NCBI GenBank assembly: GCA_036522835.1
Contig: DATDFB010000207.1
Span: 1-64,000, forward strand
Length of the DNA stretch: 64,000 nucleotides
Direction: 5' to 3'
Source of the DNA: DATDFB01 sp036522835
Lineage (GTDB): Bacteria > Acidobacteriota > Thermoanaerobaculia > Gp7-AA8
Shown here: positions 28,299-36,809 of the stretch, piece by piece
How the letters are laid out: each line of letters begins with the position of its first letter
Numbering within the stretch: the stretch's first letter is position 1
Position numbers and translations under genes: made by a program
Notes under the pieces: generated by a model
Databases searched by the model: none
What the model saw: only the letters and a program-made list of their open reading frames with translations
Told to the model about the DNA's origin: nothing

Positions 28299-29069
28299 GT
28301 GTCGCGAAAACGACAAGCCGACGTGCATGTCTGTCCGGCGTTGCCCGACCCGGTGACGGCGCTGACGCTCGAGCTCGCGAGCGCGCACGAGATCCCCCCG
28401 CACATCCACCCGGAGCATCAGTTGATCTACGCCTCGCGCGGCGTGATGACGGTGCGGACGACGCCGGGGACGTGGGTGGTGCCGCCGCAGCGCGCGGTGT
28501 GGATTCCGGCCGGGACGCCGCACGGGATCACGATGCATGGGGCGGTGTCGATGCGAACTCTCTACTTCAAGCCGCGCCTGGTGCGCCTGGCGCGAAACTG
28601 CTGCGTGGTCAACGTCTCGCCGCTGCTGCGCGAGCTGATCCTGCACGCGTGCACGTTCCGCGCGCTGCGCCGGCGCGCGAAGGCGGAGTCGCATCTGATC
28701 GACGCGATCGTCGACCAGTTGACGGTGATGGAGATCGCGCCGCTGCAACTGATCCACCCGACCGACCCGCGCGCCGCGCGCATCGCCGCGGCGCTCTCGG
28801 AGCAGCCCGCCGACGCGCGCTCCCTCGAGGCGATCTGCGCGGACGCCGGCGCGAGCAAGCGGACGATCGAGCGCCTTTTCCTCGCCGAGACGAAGATGTC
28901 GCTCGGCCAGTGGCGGCAGCAGCTCCGCCTGGCGCGGGCGCTGCCGCTGCTCGCGGCCGGCTACAAGATCACGCGCGTGGCGCTGGAGGCGGGCTACAGC
29001 ACGCCGAGCGCGTTCATCGCCATGTTCCGCAAGGCGCTGGGAACGACGCCGCGGAGGTACTTCGCATGA
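28299..29069 (+). CDS. AraC family transcriptional regulator
   Basis: A 256-residue regulator with an N-terminal cupin-type sensing domain (IPPHIHPEHQLIYASRGVMTV, TPHGITMHG) and a C-terminal double helix-turn-helix (LEAICADAGASKRTIERLFL and ITRVALEAGYSTPSAFIAMF), ending FRKALGTTPRRYF. The cupin-plus-AraC layout matches regulators such as NimR that control neighbouring or divergent transporters. The effector is unknown. The GTG start follows a short AT-rich stretch, and the downstream gene begins inside its stop codon. Confidence 0.93.
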   Translation: MSRKRQADVHVCPALPDPVTALTLELASAHEIPPHIHPEHQLIYASRGVMTVRTTPGTWVVPPQRAVWIPAGTPHGITMHGAVSMRTLYFKPRLVRLARNCCVVNVSPLLRELILHACTFRALRRRAKAESHLIDAIVDQLTVMEIAPLQLIHPTDPRAARIAAALSEQPADARSLEAICADAGASKRTIERLFLAETKMSLGQWRQQLRLARALPLLAAGYKITRVALEAGYSTPSAFIAMFRKALGTTPRRYFA

Positions 29070-29557
29070 TCGTCGTCCAGAAGATCGAGCTCACGTGGAC
29101 GAAAGCGTCGCGCGGCGGCGAAGGCGCGCAGCGCCGCGCGGCGGTGCCTCTGGCGTTCGCGCTGCCGGCGTTCCCCGCGGGCGATTCCGCCTATCACGCG
29201 CTCCTCTGCGATGAACGCGGCGGCTTCGCCCCGCGCGACGTGGCGCGCCAAACGTCGCTGCCGGAGCGCGACGCCTGCGTGCTCTTCGAGGTCCGGGGCG
29301 ACGGCGTTCGCGTCGGCTATGAATGGTCGCCCGCCTGCGGCGCGCCCGAACGCGACTTCGCCCCGCCGCAATGGCTCCTGGAGCTGCGCCGCGGCGACTA
29401 CGGCCGCCTGCTGCACAACGGGCGCTTCTCGGGCGAAGGCAATTGGTCGTACCAGCAGATCGTGTTCAACGTGGCGATCGCGGACACGGTGTCGAGCGAC
29501 CTCTTCACGCGCGCGGCGCCGGCGCTCACGGCGGACCTCCGCGAGCGGCTGCGGTAG
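29066..29557 (+). CDS. hypothetical protein, 163 residues
   Basis: A soluble protein of unknown family. The visible blocks, such as CVLFEVRGDGVRVGYEWSPA and GNWSYQQIVFNVAIAD, do not match a domain I know. Its ATG overlaps the TGA of the AraC-type regulator (ATGA), so it is translated with it and may be part of the same response. There is no signal peptide and no membrane segment. Confidence 0.75.
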   Translation: MIVVQKIELTWTKASRGGEGAQRRAAVPLAFALPAFPAGDSAYHALLCDERGGFAPRDVARQTSLPERDACVLFEVRGDGVRVGYEWSPACGAPERDFAPPQWLLELRRGDYGRLLHNGRFSGEGNWSYQQIVFNVAIADTVSSDLFTRAAPALTADLRERLR

Positions 29558-29578
29558 GATCGTGAACGTGAGGTGCTC

Positions 29579-29713
29579 GTGAGCTACGTAGATGACAAGC
29601 AGGAGCCGGTGAAGCCGGCTATCGATGTGGAAAGGCCCTTAGAAATGGATGGACCCGGAGTTCCTCGCGATCCCTGGCAGTCTGAAGGACGAGGAGATTC
29701 CGCGGCCTGGTAG
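29579..29713 (+). CDS. possible 44-residue peptide, low confidence
   Basis: GTG start with GAGGTG shortly upstream, reading VSYVDDKQEPVKPAIDVERP onward through PGVPRDPWQ and ending SAAW. The TAG stop lies in the first bases of the adjacent GTAGGGGCGCAC repeat. It could be a real small protein, or a fragment whose end was replaced by the repeat. The region otherwise holds no gene between the previous stop and the acetyltransferase. Confidence 0.3.
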   Translation: MSYVDDKQEPVKPAIDVERPLEMDGPGVPRDPWQSEGRGDSAAW

Positions 29714-29766
29714 GGGCGCACAGCGTGCGCCCTCGGTCCCAGTGGGCGCACGCCGTGCGCCCCTAC
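29710..29766. repeat. paired GGGCGCAC palindromes in inverted orientation
   Basis: A 23-bp left copy (GTAGGGGCGCAC then AGCGTGCGCCC) and a 23-bp right copy (reverse complement with one mismatch) lie 11 bases apart. Each copy is a hairpin by itself, and together they form a larger one. The right end supplies the TAG stop of the acetyltransferase. The same element occurs once at 7719-7741. Confidence 0.85.
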
Positions 29767-30221
29767 CCGTCGAGATCCTTCTCCATCAATGCGCACTTGA
29801 TCACCACGCCGCCGCGCGTCATGTACACCGTCTCCTTCGTTTCCGTGTAGCCGCAGGCGGCGTAGAAGCCGACGGAGTTGAGCGCCGCGTTCAAATGCAG
29901 GTGCGTGGCGTTGTCGGCGCGGGCGACCTCCTCGAGCTTTGCCATCAGCGCGCGGCCGACGCCTTGCCCGACGTACGAGGGATCGACGTACACCGCCATG
30001 ATCTCGCCTCGGTGGTAATGGCCGAAGCCGACGACCTCCTCGCCGCGCGTCGCCACGTAAATCTCCTGCTCGATGAAGTACTGCTCCGGCGTGATGCCGG
30101 CGGCCCACGAGTCGACTTCCTCCGCGGTGTACGCATGCGCGCCGAGCGCGCGGATCGACGCCTCGTGCAGGCGGGCAATGGCGACGCGGTCGGCGTCGGT
30201 GGCGCGGCGGATGCCGATCAC
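29763..30221 (-). CDS. GNAT family N-acetyltransferase
   Basis: A 152-residue acetyltransferase with the acetyl-CoA motif AVYVDPSYVGQGVGRALMAK and a following AALNSVGFYAACGYTETKE block. The start region reads IRRATDADRVAIARLHEASI, typical of the family. The acceptor is unknown. The GTG start overlaps the mglA stop as GTGA, so it is the last gene of the dnaX operon. Its stop codon comes from a repeat element. Confidence 0.9.
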   Translation of the reverse strand: MIGIRRATDADRVAIARLHEASIRALGAHAYTAEEVDSWAAGITPEQYFIEQEIYVATRGEEVVGFGHYHRGEIMAVYVDPSYVGQGVGRALMAKLEEVARADNATHLHLNAALNSVGFYAACGYTETKETVYMTRGGVVIKCALMEKDLDG

Positions 30222-30802
30222 TTCTTCTTCAGCTCGGTCAGCACGAGCTTCGCCACGGCCTTCAGCGTGTCGAACACGCCGGTGCCGTTCATCGCCACCG
30301 CCTCGAACGTCGGCTCGCCTTTGAAGTTGAGCTGACCGTACATCTGGTCCATCGGCAGTGCGGTCGGGAGATCGCGCTTGTTGAACTGCAGCGCGTACGG
30401 GATCGTGCTCAGGTCGTAGCCCTGCTCCTTGAGATTCTTCTCCAGGTTCTGCAGCGACTCGATGTTCGCCTCCATCCGCATCTCCTGCGAGTCGGCCACG
30501 AAGACGACGCCGTCGACGCCCTTCAGGATCAGCTTGCGCGAGGCGTCGTAGAAGACCTGGCCGGGCACGGTGTAGAGGTGAAAGCGCGTCTTGAAGCCGC
30601 GGACCGTGCCGAGGTCGAGAGGGAGGAAGTCGAAGAACAGCGTGCGGTCCGTCTCCGTGGCGAGCGAGATCAGCTTTCCCTTCGCCTGCGGATTGGTCTT
30701 GTCGTAGATCCACTGCAGGTTCGTCGTCTTTCCGCAGAGGCCGGGGCCGTAATAGACGATCTTGCAGTTGATCTCGCGCGCCGCGTAATTGATGAAGGTC
30801 AT
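30218..30802 (-). CDS. mglA: MglA, Ras-like polarity GTPase
   Basis: A 194-residue small GTPase. The P-loop is GPGLCGKTTN (residues 19-28), the switch region LATETDRTLFFDFLPLDLG, the DxxG-type block LYTVPGQVFYDASR, and the base-recognition motif QFNKRDLP. MglA sets cell polarity and, in Myxococcus and Thermus, motility or pilus positioning. MglB, its GTPase-activating partner, is encoded six bases upstream. The protein carries no lipidation signal. Together the pair would act at the cell poles. Confidence 0.96.
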   Translation of the reverse strand: MTFINYAAREINCKIVYYGPGLCGKTTNLQWIYDKTNPQAKGKLISLATETDRTLFFDFLPLDLGTVRGFKTRFHLYTVPGQVFYDASRKLILKGVDGVVFVADSQEMRMEANIESLQNLEKNLKEQGYDLSTIPYALQFNKRDLPTALPMDQMYGQLNFKGEPTFEAVAMNGTGVFDTLKAVAKLVLTELKKK

Positions 30803-30808
30803 CGGCTG

Positions 30809-31309
30809 CTACTCGCTGAAGAGGCTGTCGATGTCCTCGTCGGTGATCTCCGCGAACGGCGAGTCGAACCGGCTGGACAGGCTTCCCCGCTCCGCCTCGG
30901 TCTTCTTCAGCAACTGCTCGAACGTCCGCTCCAGCTCCTGCGAGGCCTTCTTCACGCGCAGGCGCACCAGCCCGAGCGACGACTTCTCGTCGAAGATCAC
31001 CACGAGGATGGCCCGCTGCGCGACGAGCGAGATGTGGATGTTGTCGCGCTCTCCCTCGTGAAAGAGGATCGAGAACTCCTTCTCCCCGATGAGCTTGGCC
31101 AGGCCGTCGGTGGCGGCCACGTTGCCGGCGGTCAGCGACGCCAGCGACGTGGCATCGACGCCGCGCATGTCGCCCTGCACGGCGATCTGCTGGCCGTTTT
31201 TATCGACCAGAAAGACGATTTTCGAATTGGAGTCGACCTGCAGACGGTGGAGCGTGTCCTTGATCTGCTGGTACTCCTCCTCATACATGACGAGATCAGG
31301 AGTGGCCAT
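30809..31309 (-). CDS. mglB: MglB, roadblock/LC7 GTPase-activating protein
   Basis: A 166-residue roadblock/LC7-domain protein (QIKDTLHRLQVDSNSKIVFL, GEKEFSILFHEGERDNIHIS) with a longer acidic C-terminal helix (RFDSPFAEITDEDIDSLF). It stimulates GTP hydrolysis by MglA. Its position between recR and mglA, with gaps of 17 and 6 bases, puts the polarity pair into the dnaX-recR operon. Confidence 0.93.
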   Translation of the reverse strand: MATPDLVMYEEEYQQIKDTLHRLQVDSNSKIVFLVDKNGQQIAVQGDMRGVDATSLASLTAGNVAATDGLAKLIGEKEFSILFHEGERDNIHISLVAQRAILVVIFDEKSSLGLVRLRVKKASQELERTFEQLLKKTEAERGSLSSRFDSPFAEITDEDIDSLFSE

Positions 31310-31326
31310 TTGGACGAGCCAATGTA

Positions 31327-31920
31327 CTAAATCTCCCGTCTCCCTTCCAGCGCTTTCGCCATCGTGACTTGGTCGGCGTACTCGAGATCGCCGCCCACGG
31401 GCAGCCCGAAAGCGAGTCGCGTCGTGCGCACATCGAGCGGCCGGAGCTGCTGCGCGATGTAGAGCGCCGTCGCTTCGCCCTCGACATTTGGGTTCGTGGC
31501 CACGATCACTTCGCGCACGGCGCCGCGCTGCACGCGCCGGAGGAGTCCCTCGACGTCGATGTCCTGGGGCCCGATGCCTTTCAGCGGCGAAAGCGCGCCG
31601 AGAAGGACGTGAAAGACGCCCTTGAAATCGCGCGTAGCCTCGATCGTCGGAATGTTGAAGGCCTCCTCGACGACGCAGATCAGCGTCGCGTCGCGGCGCG
31701 CGTCCGTGCAGAGCGCACAGGGATCGACGTCCGTCATGTTGTTGCAGTTCGAGCAGCGGAAGATCTTCTGCTTGACCTCGACGATCGCCGCGGCCAGCGC
31801 CTCGACCTCCGCCGCCGGCCGCTTGAGCAGATGGTAGGCGAGGCGCGCGGCCGACTTGCCGCCGACGCCGGGGAGCTTGGTCAGCTCGTTGATCAGGTTC
31901 GCGAGCGGCGGTGCGGTCAA
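31327..31920 (-). CDS. recR: recombination protein RecR
   Basis: A 197-residue protein with an N-terminal helix-hairpin-helix (INELTKLPGVGGKSAARLAY), the four-Cys zinc site CSNCNNMTDVDPCALC and a Toprim domain (ICVVEEAFNIPTIEATRDFK). RecR loads RecA at gaps with RecF and RecO. Length is normal. The start overlaps the ybaB stop by four bases, the usual dnaX-ybaB-recR order. Confidence 0.97.
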   Translation of the reverse strand: MTAPPLANLINELTKLPGVGGKSAARLAYHLLKRPAAEVEALAAAIVEVKQKIFRCSNCNNMTDVDPCALCTDARRDATLICVVEEAFNIPTIEATRDFKGVFHVLLGALSPLKGIGPQDIDVEGLLRRVQRGAVREVIVATNPNVEGEATALYIAQQLRPLDVRTTRLAFGLPVGGDLEYADQVTMAKALEGRREI

Positions 31921-32216
31921 AATAGTCCCGGAATCTTCATCCCGCCGGTCATGGCGCCGAGCGACTTCGACATCTCCTCATCGACCTTGCGGGAGGCTTC
32001 GTTGACGGCGGCGGTGACGAGGTCCTGGAGCATCTCGACGTCGTTCGGATCGACGACGTCTTTTTCGATCGTGACGCCGAGGAGCTCCTTGGAGCCGTTC
32101 ATGGTGGCCTTGACCATGCCGCCGCCGGCCGAGCCCTCCACGCGCAGCGCGGCCATCTGAGCCTGCATCTGCGCCTGCATCTGCTGGACTTGCTGCATCA
32201 TCTTCTTCGGGTTCAT
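31917..32216 (-). CDS. ybaB: YbaB/EbfC family nucleoid-associated protein
   Basis: A 99-residue DNA-binding protein. The N-terminal coiled helix is Met- and Gln-rich (MQQVQQMQAQMQAQMAAL), followed by the family core GGGMVKATMNGSKELLGVTI and DLVTAAVNEASRKVDEEM. It forms dimers that bind and compact DNA. It lies eight bases after dnaX and overlaps recR by four bases. Confidence 0.96.
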   Translation of the reverse strand: MNPKKMMQQVQQMQAQMQAQMAALRVEGSAGGGMVKATMNGSKELLGVTIEKDVVDPNDVEMLQDLVTAAVNEASRKVDEEMSKSLGAMTGGMKIPGLF

Positions 32217-32224
32217 CGGATCTC

Positions 32225-33715
32225 CTAACGCTTGCGCGGCTCGACGAGCTCGCCGCCGAGGTGCTTCTGGAAGGCCTTCACGACCGGATCTTCCCGGAGG
32301 GGCGGGGTCTTTGCGGCGGCTTCGGCGGCGGCCTTTTCTTCGACGATGATCTCGACGTTCGCTCCGAACAGCTCCCGCGCGATCTCGTCGAGGAGCGGCT
32401 GGGCGTCGCGCACGCGCTCGCCGGTGAACGAGTCCTGAAGCGAAATGCGCAGGACATTGTCGTTCACGGTAATGGCAGCGTCGGCGAGGAAGGCCGCGGT
32501 GCCGGGACGCGCTTTCTTGACGCGATCGAGAAATGCACTGGTGCTGCTGCTGGACGCCCGCTTCGGCGTGGCGACGCGAGGTTGTGGTGCCGGAGACGAG
32601 CCGCCGAGGGCCTCTTCGACCGCGCGCAAGCGCGGAAACGTGGCCGCCTTCAGCAGCGCAATCTCCACCGCCAGCCTCTGATGCTCGGCCTTGTTCACCG
32701 TCTCGTCGTCGCGCAGCAGCAGGTTGGCGATGCGCAGGAGCTCCGTGTACGAGAACTGCTTCGCCGCCTCGCGCACGATCGCGAGATCCTCGGGCGAGAG
32801 CGACAGCATCGCCTCGTTGGCGCCGCCGACGAGGAGCAGCAGGTTGCGCACGAAGTTGAGCAGGTCGCGGTAGAGCAGCTTGAAGTCGCGGCCGTTCGCC
32901 GAGGCGTCGTTCAGCGCTTCGAGGATGCCGGCGTGGTCGCCTTCGCCGATGAGCGAGACGACGCGGGCGAAGAATGTCGTCTCGGAGAGGCCCAGCACCG
33001 TGGCCACGTCGGCCGCGGTGATCGAGCGGCCGGCGAAGGCGATGACCTGGTCGAGCAGCGATAGCGCGTCGCGCACGCTCCCCTCGCCGCGCCGCGCCAC
33101 GATGTCCAGCGCCTCCCGCTCCGCCTCGATCCCCTCGGCCTTGCAGATCGTCCGCAGCCGTCCCTCAATCTCCTCGAGCGTCAGCTTGCGCAGTTGGATG
33201 CGCTGCACGCGCGAGATGATCGTCTGCGGCACCTTGTTCATCTCCGTCGTGGCGAACATGAAGATGACGTGCGGCGGCGGCTCCTCGATGAGCTTGAGCA
33301 GTGCGTTCCATGAGGCCACGGAGAGCATGTGCGCCTCGTCGATGATGAAGATGCGGTAGCGGTCGCGCGCCGGCTGGAACTGCGTGACGTCGCGCAGCTC
33401 GCGGACGTTGTCGACGCCGGTGTACGTCGCGGCGTCGATCTCCCGCACGTCCATGTCGATGCCCTCGGTGATCTCGCGGCAGATGACGCACGTGTTGTCA
33501 GGCTCCGTGGTCGGGCCGTTCACGCAGTTGAGCGCCTTCGCCAGGATGCGCGCCGATGTCGTTTTGCCGACGCCGCGCACGCCGGCGAAGAGGTAGGCGT
33601 GATGGATGCGTTGGTCCCGGATCGCGTTCTGGAGCGTCTGGACCGTGGTCTCCTGGCCGACGACGTCGGAAAAGGTCTGCGGACGGTATTTGCGCGCCAG
33701 CGCCTGGTAGGACAT
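32225..33715 (-). CDS. dnaX: DNA polymerase III subunit gamma/tau
   Basis: A 496-residue clamp-loader ATPase. Walker A is GVRGVGKTTSARILAKAL, the zinc-binding stretch includes CVNGPTTEPDNTCVIC, Walker B is FIIDEAHML, and the sensor region ends in SRVQRIQLRKL. The C-terminal part after about residue 380 is shorter than E. coli tau, and no A-rich slippery sequence for a gamma frameshift is evident. TATACT stands ten bases before the ATG, suggesting an almost leaderless message. It heads a six-gene operon down to the GNAT gene. Confidence 0.96.
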   Translation of the reverse strand: MSYQALARKYRPQTFSDVVGQETTVQTLQNAIRDQRIHHAYLFAGVRGVGKTTSARILAKALNCVNGPTTEPDNTCVICREITEGIDMDVREIDAATYTGVDNVRELRDVTQFQPARDRYRIFIIDEAHMLSVASWNALLKLIEEPPPHVIFMFATTEMNKVPQTIISRVQRIQLRKLTLEEIEGRLRTICKAEGIEAEREALDIVARRGEGSVRDALSLLDQVIAFAGRSITAADVATVLGLSETTFFARVVSLIGEGDHAGILEALNDASANGRDFKLLYRDLLNFVRNLLLLVGGANEAMLSLSPEDLAIVREAAKQFSYTELLRIANLLLRDDETVNKAEHQRLAVEIALLKAATFPRLRAVEEALGGSSPAPQPRVATPKRASSSSTSAFLDRVKKARPGTAAFLADAAITVNDNVLRISLQDSFTGERVRDAQPLLDEIARELFGANVEIIVEEKAAAEAAAKTPPLREDPVVKAFQKHLGGELVEPRKR

Positions 33716-33756
33716 GCGGGGCGAAGTATAGAGGAGACAAAACGACCCGTTCGGAA

Positions 33757-33856
33757 GAGCCCAGGCCTAGCTGTGTCACGCAGGGGATGCACCTTATCGC
33801 TGCTTCCTTCCGGACCTGACGAGGTTCGGTGCGCCTGCTGCACAGGACCCGGGCTC
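33757..33856 (-). ncRNA. ffs: 4.5S/SRP RNA
   Basis: The minus strand has the conserved SRP domain IV: GTCAGGTCCGGAAGGAAGCA followed by GC, with the GGAA tetraloop and the asymmetric AGCAGC side. The ends GAGCCC and GGGCTC pair, and GTCCTGTG pairs with CACAGCTAGGC-side bases, closing a rod of about 100 nucleotides. SRP RNA binds Ffh and guides membrane proteins. Its position immediately upstream of dnaX is common. Exact ends are inferred from pairing. Confidence 0.93.
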
Positions 33857-33905
33857 ATCCGAGCGGGCCGTTGCGTTGCGGGAGATAGAACGGCCGCGAC
33901 GCGCC

Positions 33906-33983
33906 GTGTCATTCCGAGCCGCGAAGACGGCGAGGAACCCCATGCGTTCGGCGGGGGGTTCCTCGCTGCGCTCGGAATGACAC
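33906..33983. repeat. GTGTCATTCCGAGC inverted-repeat element
   Basis: Perfect 14-bp terminal arms, GTGTCATTCCGAGC and GCTCGGAATGACAC, surround a GAGGAACCCC/GGGGTTCCTC inner palindrome. The same family occurs at 15166-15243. It ends five bases before the stop codon of the TonB receptor gene and could serve as a transcript end signal for it. Confidence 0.85.
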
Positions 33984-33987
33984 TCCG

Positions 33988-36783
33988 CTAGAACGTAATT
34001 CTCACCCCCAACCGTGCTGAGGTCGGCGGCGTTCGCAGGAACGGCTTCCCGTAATCGGGGTTCACCGGCGTCGGCGATTTGTTGTCATCCTCGGTGAAGC
34101 CCCACCGCTCGTCGAGCAGCACGGCGCGCTGGGTGTTCAGGATGTTGAAGATGTCGAGCAGGATATTCACCGTCGCGCCGCGGAAAGCGATCGGGTACCC
34201 GAGGTGGATGTCGGCGTCGTAATTCGACGGCGTCCGCCCCTCGGCGCCGCGCTCGGTGAGGAAGAACTCGTAGCGCGAGTAGGCGTCGGAGAAGCCGTAG
34301 CGCGTCAGCGGCGTGCCGCTGCGCCAGTAGGCCGAGAGGCCGACGTTCAGCTTGTACGGCGTATTGTAGACGCCCGACACCTTGAACTGATGCCGCCGGT
34401 CGTTCGACAGCGGCCCGCGGTTCGTGATCCTCGAGAGATCGCTGCCGTTCGTGAAGAAGTCGTAGTAGTCGTACGCGGCGGAGATGTTCGGGTCGGCGCC
34501 GGCGTTCGTGAACGGCGCGTACTCGCCGTCGTAGTTGCCGTCGAGCTTCGAGTAGATGTAGCTGGCGATGGCCTGCCAGTTGTGCGAGTAGCGCTTCGTC
34601 ACGTCGAGCTGCAGTCCCTTGTACTTCCGCTCCGGCTTCGGCGCCGGGAACGTCTGCGAGTAGTCGAGCGTGAAGATCTCCTTCATGATCCCCTGGCCCG
34701 GGTTGCCGATGCAGTACGTGCCGTCGTCGGCGCAGAGGAAGTCCTCCACCACGCGGCCGTAGCTGCGGTAGATGCCCTTGATGCCGACGGCGACGTCGGG
34801 CACAACCTCGCGCTCGCCGCCGACGATGTACTCCGTCAGGTACTGGTTCTTGATGTCCGGGTCGGACGGTTCGGTGAAGCCGCCGAGAATCGCCGAGGCC
34901 GTGCCGTAATCAGCTTCGGCGGCCGGATCGGGCGCCGTGCTGGTCGGGCTGTAGTTGATGATGCGCGGCTGGCGCTCGTAGGAGAACGAGCGGATCACCA
35001 GGTCCATCGGGATCTGTTCGTAGAAGCGGCCGTAAGAGGCGAAGACCTTCGTGGTGTGGTCGCCGCGCGGATCCCAGGCGACGCCGAGACGCGGCGCGTA
35101 GTCGTTCTTCATGTCGATCTGCGTCACGCCGGAAGCGTCGATGATGCGTTGCCGGTCCCAGCGCACGCCGGCGTTGACGGTGACGTTGTTGAACGTCCAG
35201 CGGTCCTGCAGATACGCCGCGGTGTTCTTGTGGCGCGGCGAGGCGATGAGCGCCGAGACCGGCGCGTTTCCCACGGTGGCGTCGGGCGTCGTCCAGTACG
35301 TGTGCTTGTAGATCGGCTTCGACGGGTTGACGTCGTTGCGGATGATGTCGACCTGTTGCCCGCCCGACATCATCTTCATGACGTCGGCGTCCTCGGTCTC
35401 GAATTCGAGGCCGGCCTTGATCTCGTGGCCGGCGAGGTAACGCGTGGCCGAGCCGCCGAACGACTTGCGCTCGAAATTCTTCGTCTGGATCAGGCCGAAG
35501 CCGCCGCTGGAGAATAAGAGCTCGTCGTTGACGACTTGGCGGTATTGGATGACGTTGCCGTCCGCGGTCGACGGTCCTTCGGAGTTGCTCTCGCGGTGGC
35601 GCGCCGCCGAGGCCGAGAAGATCCAGCTCGAGGCCACCGTGCCGTCGTAGCGCAGAGCGAGGTCGCGGCCGCCGAAATCCTGGCGCCCGAAGTACGTCGA
35701 CGAGTCGCCGATGAGCGTGTGGTTGGCGTCTTTGATCGCGCCGGTGTCGACGCGCGGGTCCTGCAGGAACGAGAAGACGATCGACTGATTCGGCGCGGCG
35801 TTGAACGTCAGCTTGGCCGAGCCGAGGCCGCGGCGGCTGTAGCTGGTGACGATCTTGCCGACGTCCGGTCCTCCCTCGAGCGCGCTGTCGGTGTTGTAGC
35901 GCACCCGGTCGTAGGCGCCGAAGAACCAGAGCTTGTCCTTGAGGAAATAGCCGCCGAGGTCGGCGCCGGCGTCGCTGCGGCGGAAGCCGGAGGGCGTGCT
36001 GGCCACGATGGTCTTCGTGTTTGCCTGCAGCGAGTCGGTGTCGTCGTAGCCAAAGACGTCGCCGGTGTAGTCGTTACCGCCGGACTTCGTGATGACGTTG
36101 ACGATCGCGCCGGTGGAGCGGCCGAACTCGGCCTCGTAGCCGCCGGTCTTCACGTTCACTTCGCGGATGAACTCGAAGTTGAGCTGCTTGCCCTGGAAGC
36201 CGTACTCGACGCCGGTGGTGTTCATGCCGTCGATGAAGAACGAGTTCTCCGCGCCGGACGAGCCGTAGACGCTGATCGTGTCCTGGTCGGTGTTGCCCGG
36301 ATTGGCGTCGGAGCTGACGCCGGGCGCGACCTGCACGACGGAGGTGTAGTTACGCCCAGTCGGCAGCGTCTCGATGGCGCGCGTGGAGAAGTTCGTGGCC
36401 ACGCCGGTCGACGCGGTGTCGAGCACCGGCGCCTCGGCGGTGACGGTGATCTCGCCGCTCGCCGCCGGCTTCATCGACGCATCGAGCGCCGTTTCCTTTC
36501 CGAGCGAGACGGTGATGCCGCGCCGCGTCTCCGGCGCGAAGCCTTCGAGCTTGTACGAGACGGAGTAGACGCCCGGCGGCAAGAGCGCCAGGCGGTAGTC
36601 GCCGCGCGCATCGGTTTCGGCGACGCGGCTGCCTTGCATCGACGGGCTCTTCGCTTCGACGGTGACGCCGGGAAGCCACCCGCCGCCGCTGTCACCGACG
36701 TGGCCGGCGATCGAGCCGGTGGTCTGCGCGAGTGCGCTGGTGGCGAGAAAAACGAGAAGGAAGAGGGAGCGCCGCAGGGACAT
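33988..36783 (-). CDS. TonB-dependent receptor with carboxypeptidase-regulatory domain
   Basis: A 931-residue outer-membrane protein: signal peptide (MSLRRSLFLLVFLATSALAQ), a carboxypeptidase-regulatory domain (about 22-108, GSIAGHVGDSGGGWLPGVTV), a plug domain (about 115-245) and a beta-barrel rich in alternating aromatic strands, ending LGVRITF with the usual C-terminal Phe. The family imports large ligands powered by TonB; in Acidobacteriota and Bacteroidota the N-terminal domain marks SusC- or Oar-like receptors. AAAGGAGGT six bases before the ATG fixes the start. It follows the phosphodiesterase gene by 26 bases. The ligand is unknown. Confidence 0.95.
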   Translation of the reverse strand: MSLRRSLFLLVFLATSALAQTTGSIAGHVGDSGGGWLPGVTVEAKSPSMQGSRVAETDARGDYRLALLPPGVYSVSYKLEGFAPETRRGITVSLGKETALDASMKPAASGEITVTAEAPVLDTASTGVATNFSTRAIETLPTGRNYTSVVQVAPGVSSDANPGNTDQDTISVYGSSGAENSFFIDGMNTTGVEYGFQGKQLNFEFIREVNVKTGGYEAEFGRSTGAIVNVITKSGGNDYTGDVFGYDDTDSLQANTKTIVASTPSGFRRSDAGADLGGYFLKDKLWFFGAYDRVRYNTDSALEGGPDVGKIVTSYSRRGLGSAKLTFNAAPNQSIVFSFLQDPRVDTGAIKDANHTLIGDSSTYFGRQDFGGRDLALRYDGTVASSWIFSASAARHRESNSEGPSTADGNVIQYRQVVNDELLFSSGGFGLIQTKNFERKSFGGSATRYLAGHEIKAGLEFETEDADVMKMMSGGQQVDIIRNDVNPSKPIYKHTYWTTPDATVGNAPVSALIASPRHKNTAAYLQDRWTFNNVTVNAGVRWDRQRIIDASGVTQIDMKNDYAPRLGVAWDPRGDHTTKVFASYGRFYEQIPMDLVIRSFSYERQPRIINYSPTSTAPDPAAEADYGTASAILGGFTEPSDPDIKNQYLTEYIVGGEREVVPDVAVGIKGIYRSYGRVVEDFLCADDGTYCIGNPGQGIMKEIFTLDYSQTFPAPKPERKYKGLQLDVTKRYSHNWQAIASYIYSKLDGNYDGEYAPFTNAGADPNISAAYDYYDFFTNGSDLSRITNRGPLSNDRRHQFKVSGVYNTPYKLNVGLSAYWRSGTPLTRYGFSDAYSRYEFFLTERGAEGRTPSNYDADIHLGYPIAFRGATVNILLDIFNILNTQRAVLLDERWGFTEDDNKSPTPVNPDYGKPFLRTPPTSARLGVRITF

Positions 36784-36809
36784 GGACGACCTCCTTTGGA
36801 CTGATGCGG

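Noticed and set aside
32225..33715. Programmed frameshift producing the gamma form of DnaX
   Set aside because: No A-rich slippery heptamer with downstream stem is visible around the expected position.
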